NCBI GenBank assembly: GCA_903911805.1
Contig: CAIWET010000088.1
Coordinates: 1-10,775 of the forward strand
Reading direction: 5' to 3'
Source of the DNA: an uncultured Ignavibacteria bacterium
Lineage (GTDB): Bacteria; Bacteroidota; Ignavibacteria; Kapaibacteriales; UBA2268
DNA: 10,775 bases
The notes under the pieces are model-generated. The model was given only the letters and a program-made list of their open reading frames with translations, did no database searches and was not told where the DNA came from. Every line of letters begins with the position of its first letter. Position 1 is the first letter of the stretch. Shown here piece after piece: positions 6,634-10,775 of the stretch. A program made the position numbers and the translations under genes.

Positions 6634-6720
6634 GTTCGAAGAGAAAATACCACCCCGTCAAACCTTTCAGGTTTGCCACCCCTCCTTGCCAAGGAGGGGA
6701 TTATCAAGATTGATATATAA
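6634..6720 (+). pseudogene. T9SS sorting-domain remnant, fragment 2 (or coding-type palindrome cassette)
   Basis: One frame reads VRRENTTPSNLSGLPPLLAK then EGIIKIDI and stops at TAA (6718-6720). Bases 6641-6716 match 10220-10295 inside the surface protein's sorting domain with only two differences. It therefore corresponds to the middle of that domain, including two hairpins: aaacct/aggttt, and cccctcctt/aaggagggg (6679-6699). Here it lies downstream of fragment 1, so the order of the two segments is reversed relative to the intact gene. Either it is a second broken sorting domain or this stretch moves as a unit. It has no start signal. Confidence 0.7.
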
Positions 6721-6754
6721 AATTCTTCGTAAGTCAAGAATCCCTGCTTGACCA
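6720..6754. repeat. 35-bp flank repeat with hairpin (partner 10530-10564)
   Basis: aaattcttcgta.gtcaa followed by tccctgcttgacca is shared with 10530-10564 with three differences. The arms gtcaag (6733-6738) and cttgac (6747-6752) pair. It forms the outer edge of both flank copies. The remaining stretch to 6897 is AT-rich leader of the next gene, with AAGGA at 6885-6889 and no further gene visible. Confidence 0.75.
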
Positions 6755-6897
6755 ATACAATTATATTAATAGAGCAAAATCCTCAAAATATTACTTAATC
6801 AACTAATAAAATATACATTACTTGAATAAAATATCTTGCACATAATTTAAAATTTATATAAATTACATTAGTTACAATTTGTGTAAGGAAAAAATGT

Positions 6898-9800
6898 ATG
6901 TGGAAATATTTTATTTTACTATTGTTCATCACACTTTCGAATAATCTTTTTGCCCAAAGAGAAGCTGATTTACTTTTTGTTACAGATAAAATATTTTCTG
7001 ATAATATAAATATTCAAGGAATAAATATTCATTTTACTCCTAATTGTTCAAAGTTATTAAATGAATCCTACATCGATTATAGCAATTTAGAATTTAAATA
7101 TAATGATTTAAATTATGGTCACTTTCAATGGATTCCAATGACATTATGTGATTCTGTTGGGAAATTATTATTTTTTACTAATGGATATAATATATGGAAT
7201 AAATATAAAAAAAAAATAAATAATGCTGATAATATTAATGGTGGTATCGAATTCGAAAAGTATCTTACTCAAAGTTTAATTATACCTTACCCCGAGTTTA
7301 AAAACAAGTATATAATTTTTAATATAGATTCTTACTACAATATGGATACAATTCCAAGATTTTCTAATATAGTGTATTCGATAATTGAATTTAGTTCACA
7401 GAATGATTCTGGAACAGTTCTACAAAAAAATATACAATTAGGTAATAATAAATTTGATTATATAAATTTACTACCAGTAGCACATAAAAATGGAAAAGAT
7501 ATTTGGTTAATCGCTGTTGATACAAATGGTTATGTGAAATTGTTTCTTTTTAATAAAGATGGCTTATTAATTAAAGAATATCTTTCAAATTTTATTAAAT
7601 TAGATATATTCAAAGGTATAATTAATCGAAAAATATTAAATTTAGTTAATATTGGTGTTTCTTTTAAAGGAAATATTGTAAAATTTACAACAGATTCATC
7701 TTTAACACTTTGTAAATTTGATAATAATACAGGAATTTTCAAAGATATTATCAAATTTAATTACAATGACAATATTAAAAGTTTTTTTAATAATAGTAAT
7801 TTTTCACCCAATGGGAACTTTATAATCTCAAATTCTCCCCTAACAATATATAATTTGAATGATTGGGATTCCACTAAAATTATTGGTTCAAAAAAAATTG
7901 TTAGTAATGATAATACTTATACATTTCAATCTCCAAAAGGTGATATTTTTGTAATTCATCCGAACGAATGGAAATCATATATACAAAATTGCTATTATTC
8001 GATTTTAAATTTTAATAATGACTCATATACATTTATTAAAAATATTTTCAAATCGGAATTAAATCCTAATAGTTTCTTTTTAAATTGGTATAACTTGCCC
8101 TACCACGCATTCCTATATCATTTTATAGATTACAAAAAACCAGTTTGCGAAACCCAGAAATTGGAATTTGACTTGTTGCCTTTTGTACCCAAAGGAGCAG
8201 AGGACGATCCTAAAGTAATTTTCGAATGGAAAGGACCTGAAAACTTCTTCTCACTTTTGCGAAGACCTTCAATTGATTCTGTTACTCAAAAGAATTCGGG
8301 TTGGTATTATTTGACTTTATTCACTCCTGAGGACACATTAAGAGATAGTCTTTATATTGATATTCCGTTAAAAAATTATATAAAAATTCAATCAAATAAA
8401 ACTACTCCTTGCCCAGGAGATACTGTTACTTTAGCAATTGACAGCACATATAAGAGCATTTACTGGAATACAGGAGATTCAACTCAGTCAATAAAAGTTG
8501 CCAAACCTGGCAAATATACAATAATGATTGAGGACGAAAATTGCTGCAATAGTTATGAGGAAATAGAAGTAGTTTATTCAACAGCACCCAACCCAGAAAT
8601 TGAAATAATAGGCAATAATCCATCTTGTTTTGGCGATACTGTAATTATTAAACCGAAGAATAATTATCCAGTAATCTTGTGGGACGATAGCGATACAAAT
8701 AGAATTAGAAAAATAACTAAAACAACAGCATTTGAACTAACTGTAATAGATTCGAATGGTTGCTCGGCAAAAAGTACTATTGAAATAAAATTTGCAAATA
8801 AACCCAAACCAACAATAGCAGGTGACACCAAGATATGTCTTGGTACAATCTCAACTTATGAAATTACAACAAATAAAACCACCAAAAAAGATATAACAAT
8901 AAGTGGTGGAAGTATTCAGAGCCGAACAGAAAACGAAATTCGGATTCTTTGGGATAAAGTTGGAGATTATTTAGTAGAGATAATTGAAACTGACACAATT
9001 AATGGCTGTATTGGCAAAACAAGTTTAAATATAACAGTAGATTCTCTTAAGAAACCAACTATTCGCCAAGATATTCCACTTTGTTATGGTTCAATTGGAA
9101 AATTATCAGTACTTGATGCATACGATACTTATTTTTGGTCAACTGGCGAAAAAACACAATCCATTTTTGTAACAAAATCAGGGACTTATAAAGTTGTTTG
9201 TACACTATCCGGTGGATGCTCTGATTCCTCTGAAAAAACTGTAAACGAAGTACCAAAGCCAAAAATTGAGATAATATCTGATAAAGGAAATACAATTTGC
9301 CAAAAAGGTGAAAAAGTAACATTGTCTGTAAATCCTAATGATCCTGAATATTCATATTTTTGGTCAACCGGATTGATAACCCCATCAATAACCGTATCCG
9401 ATAGTGGAACTTATTATTTATTTGCTGTAAACAAGTATGGCTGTGCAGATACGGCAATATATAGAATTAATATAGCACCAGAATTTACTCCAGAAATTAC
9501 AGCAAATAAATTCAAGATCTGCAAAGGTGAAGAACTCGAATTATCAGCAAATCCAAATCAAACAGATTATAAATATTTATGGAGCAATGGATTAACTTCA
9601 AGTAAAATAACAATCAAAGATCCAGGAACATATAAAGTTAAAGTAAGCAATCAATTTGGCTGCACAAAAGAAATCGAGCAAATAATTGGGCTAAACCCAA
9701 CAATATCAATACAATTAGACACAAGCAGATCCCAAATAGGCAACAGTACAGAAATAACAATGACAATTTTCTGTGAAACAAAAATCCAATTAAACAACAT

Positions 9801-10365
9801 TGAAATCAAGTTAATAATAGATGGTAGCTCATTACTAATAACAGAGGAACAAAAATACTTAACGTATAATTATTTGCCAAATCAGAACTTAGAATTAATA
9901 ATAAAAATTGATTCAATAGATTTCAACAAATCGAGTAAAATGCAATACAAAGTACGAGGAAACACATTATTAGCTAACAACTTAAACAACCCAATAATCA
10001 TAGATAATGTAAGTTTAAAAGCAGATGAATTTTGCATAGAAAAAATTCCTGGTGCATTAATATTAGAGAAAATATGCACTTATGATTTGCGAAAAGTAAA
10101 GTTAATCGATGAATTCAGTTTTGAAATATTGCCTAATCCCGCAAGTGATTATATAGAAATCTCTTTGTCCCCCGTTGGCGGGGGTAGGGGGTGGACTCCT
10201 GAAATCTTCAACGTCTTCGGAGAAAATACCACCCCGTCAAACCTTTCAGGTTTGCCACCCCTCCTTGCTAAGGAGGGGATAATCAAGATTGATATTTCCA
10301 ATCTTCCAGCTGGAGTATATTTCATTAAAATTGGTGATAAATTTAAGAAATTTGTGAAGATGTAG
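6898..10365 (+). CDS. Large T9SS-exported surface protein: propeller-like N-terminus, Ig-like repeats, type A sorting domain
   Basis: 1155 residues. Signal peptide 1-20 (MWKYFILLLF to LFAQ, cleavage probably near Ala19/Gln20). Residues about 21-410 resemble the N-terminal beta-propeller-like region of Bacteroidota gliding or adhesin-type proteins: SVGKLLFFTNGYNIWNK (86-102), SLIIPYPEFKNKYIIFNID (126-144), FSPNGNFIISN (302-312). Then come Ig-like modules: about 416-490 (FEWKGPENFF ... NSGWYYLTL), 504-560, 577-632, a divergent PKD-like one 646-714, 728-783, 800-857 and 874-930. Most repeat the pattern C-x-G, YxWSTG, GTYxV, GC. A further beta-rich domain (about 933-1060) precedes the sorting domain (1072-1155: FEILPNPASDYIEI ... 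KIDISNLPAGVYFIKIG). The likely role is adhesion or a cell-surface structure; no ligand can be assigned. Two palindromic elements lie in-frame in the sorting domain. The start ATG 6898 has AAGGA eight bases upstream; ATG 6894 is out of frame. The first 1.2 kb is visibly more AT-rich than the rest. Confidence 0.85.
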   Translation: MWKYFILLLFITLSNNLFAQREADLLFVTDKIFSDNINIQGINIHFTPNCSKLLNESYIDYSNLEFKYNDLNYGHFQWIPMTLCDSVGKLLFFTNGYNIWNKYKKKINNADNINGGIEFEKYLTQSLIIPYPEFKNKYIIFNIDSYYNMDTIPRFSNIVYSIIEFSSQNDSGTVLQKNIQLGNNKFDYINLLPVAHKNGKDIWLIAVDTNGYVKLFLFNKDGLLIKEYLSNFIKLDIFKGIINRKILNLVNIGVSFKGNIVKFTTDSSLTLCKFDNNTGIFKDIIKFNYNDNIKSFFNNSNFSPNGNFIISNSPLTIYNLNDWDSTKIIGSKKIVSNDNTYTFQSPKGDIFVIHPNEWKSYIQNCYYSILNFNNDSYTFIKNIFKSELNPNSFFLNWYNLPYHAFLYHFIDYKKPVCETQKLEFDLLPFVPKGAEDDPKVIFEWKGPENFFSLLRRPSIDSVTQKNSGWYYLTLFTPEDTLRDSLYIDIPLKNYIKIQSNKTTPCPGDTVTLAIDSTYKSIYWNTGDSTQSIKVAKPGKYTIMIEDENCCNSYEEIEVVYSTAPNPEIEIIGNNPSCFGDTVIIKPKNNYPVILWDDSDTNRIRKITKTTAFELTVIDSNGCSAKSTIEIKFANKPKPTIAGDTKICLGTISTYEITTNKTTKKDITISGGSIQSRTENEIRILWDKVGDYLVEIIETDTINGCIGKTSLNITVDSLKKPTIRQDIPLCYGSIGKLSVLDAYDTYFWSTGEKTQSIFVTKSGTYKVVCTLSGGCSDSSEKTVNEVPKPKIEIISDKGNTICQKGEKVTLSVNPNDPEYSYFWSTGLITPSITVSDSGTYYLFAVNKYGCADTAIYRINIAPEFTPEITANKFKICKGEELELSANPNQTDYKYLWSNGLTSSKITIKDPGTYKVKVSNQFGCTKEIEQIIGLNPTISIQLDTSRSQIGNSTEITMTIFCETKIQLNNIEIKLIIDGSSLLITEEQKYLTYNYLPNQNLELIIKIDSIDFNKSSKMQYKVRGNTLLANNLNNPIIIDNVSLKADEFCIEKIPGALILEKICTYDLRKVKLIDEFSFEILPNPASDYIEISLSPVGGGRGWTPEIFNVFGENTTPSNLSGLPPLLAKEGIIKIDISNLPAGVYFIKIGDKFKKFVKM
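10169..10184. repeat. In-frame palindrome 1 inside the sorting domain
   Basis: cccccg-ttgg-cggggg is a perfect 6-bp hairpin, extended by a further taggggg. It encodes SPVGGGRGW (residues 1091-1099) between two conserved parts of the T9SS sorting domain, where the normal domain has only a short turn. Its G/C content is far above that of the surrounding gene. Confidence 0.75.
10220..10284. repeat. In-frame palindrome 2 inside the sorting domain
   Basis: Contains hairpin aaacct-ttc-aggttt (10239-10253) and hairpin cccctcctt-gct-aaggagggg (10258-10278). It encodes NTTPSNLSGLPPLLAKEGI (about residues 1110-1128), placed between the IFNVFGE strand and the KIDISNLPAGVY strand. The same DNA occurs outside any intact gene at 6641-6716. 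Confidence 0.8.
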
Positions 10366-10430
10366 CTCATTCATCCCTGAATGAGCAAATTGCAAATGAT
10401 GGGGTCCACCTTTGAGGTGGGCTCCATCTT
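10285..10430 (+). repeat. 146-bp direct repeat, downstream copy (partner 6488-6633)
   Basis: The downstream partner of the repeat at 6488. It begins in the sorting domain, crosses the stop (10363-10365), and includes the hairpin abutting the stop (10366-10385) and the 11-bp stem at 10400-10426. The hairpin has no T-run, so it is not a standard intrinsic terminator, though it may protect or end the transcript. Confidence 0.9.
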
Positions 10431-10529
10431 AAAGTTGGCTTCGATACGAAGCTACGCTTCACTCAGCCAACGGCTCAAACCGGTCATTGAGTAAATTCCG
10501 AAGGAATTGTATCGAAATGACCATCTGAC
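10431..10529. repeat. Palindromic module pair occupying the slot between the 3' flank repeats
   Basis: Two nested hairpins stand side by side. In the first, gttggct (10434-10440) pairs with agccaac (10465-10471), with an inner gaagc-tac-gcttc. In the second, ggtcatt (10482-10488) pairs with aatgacc (10516-10522), with an inner aattcc-gaa-ggaatt. Both resemble REP-like elements dispersed in Bacteroidota genomes. In the upstream flank copy, this position holds sorting-domain fragment 2 instead. Confidence 0.75.
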
Positions 10530-10564
10530 AAATTCTTCGTAGGTCAAACATCCCTGCTTGACCA
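10530..10564. repeat. 35-bp flank repeat with hairpin (partner 6720-6754)
   Basis: The outer edge of the downstream flank. ggtcaa and ttgacc pair around acatccctgc. It matches 6720-6754 with three differences, two of which fall in or next to the left stem arm. Beyond it, 10565-10775 is AT-rich; I see no gene, RNA or convincing promoter there, and it may be the leader of a gene beyond the window. Confidence 0.7.
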
Positions 10565-10775
10565 TCTTAATGAAAAATATTCACTCTTGTATGTGCAATA
10601 CCAAACTTTGATAATAGATCCCCCATCTAATTCGGAATTACAAATATAGAAATTGAGTTAAAATGAATTTATTATGAAATATATAAATAATTCTTGCATT
10701 ATTCAACTATATTGTTGTAAGTTACCATCATATTAGTTACATAATTAATTTAGGTTGAAATTTATATAAAAAAAG

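Noticed and set aside
6485..6755. Minus-strand open frames over the sorting-domain fragments
   Set aside because: They are antisense to clear sorting-domain sequence and conserved hairpins. The palindromes keep frames open on both strands.
6894..6897. Alternative start ATG four bases before the chosen start of the surface protein
   Set aside because: It is out of frame with the long reading frame. ATG 6898 gives a good signal peptide and proper spacing to AAGGA.
10741..10775. Promoter-like TAATTTAG near the window end
   Set aside because: There is one mismatch to the -7 consensus, no TTG at the right distance, and the downstream gene is not in view.
10565..10775. Small gene or RNA in the last 210 bases
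   Set aside because: No open frame of useful length and no tRNA-like or conserved structure could be recognised on either strand.

Overview
The window comes from a low-GC member of the Bacteroidota or a closely related lineage such as Ignavibacteria/Kapabacteria. The best evidence is a type IX secretion (T9SS) type A C-terminal sorting domain on a large multi-domain surface protein, a typical 'FAQ' signal-peptide end, and a promoter matching the Bacteroidota TTG / TAnnTTTG consensus. Several genes have AAGGA-type ribosome binding sites, and the M49 peptidase has the pentapeptide HEXXH variant known from Caldithrix. Both points fit an Ignavibacteria/Kapabacteria-like organism better than a classical gut Bacteroides, but this placement is inference.

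Layout. Positions 80-1759 (+) encode EttA, an ABC-F translation factor, followed by an intrinsic terminator. Positions 1831-2283 hold three head-to-tail copies of a composite repeat built from short hairpins. Positions 2401-4044 (-) encode a predicted lipoprotein metallopeptidase of the M49/DPP III type, with its own terminator and promoter. Positions 4197-6188 (+) are a two-gene operon: a tandem-CBS protein and a ComM/YifB AAA+ ATPase. Positions 6189-6897 contain no intact gene but are rich in structure: a fourth composite repeat, two fragments of T9SS sorting domains and several hairpins. Positions 6898-10365 (+) encode an 1155-residue secreted protein with a beta-propeller-like N-terminus, about seven Ig-like modules and a T9SS sorting domain. 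Positions 10366-10775 carry more hairpin modules and then AT-rich sequence with no gene that I can see.

The three chromosomal-type loci (ettA, the peptidase, CBS-comM) look ordinary and functionally unrelated. The unusual part is the repeat system. A small set of palindromic modules occurs in intergenic DNA, sits in-frame inside the sorting domain of the surface protein, and surrounds sorting-domain remnants upstream of that protein. A 146-bp segment covering the end of the sorting domain and its 3' flank is present as two direct copies (6488-6633 and 10285-10430, five differences) bracketing the surface-protein gene. At one point in this flank the two copies carry different inserts. I read this as a modular palindromic-repeat landscape that spreads into, and may help reshuffle, T9SS cargo genes.
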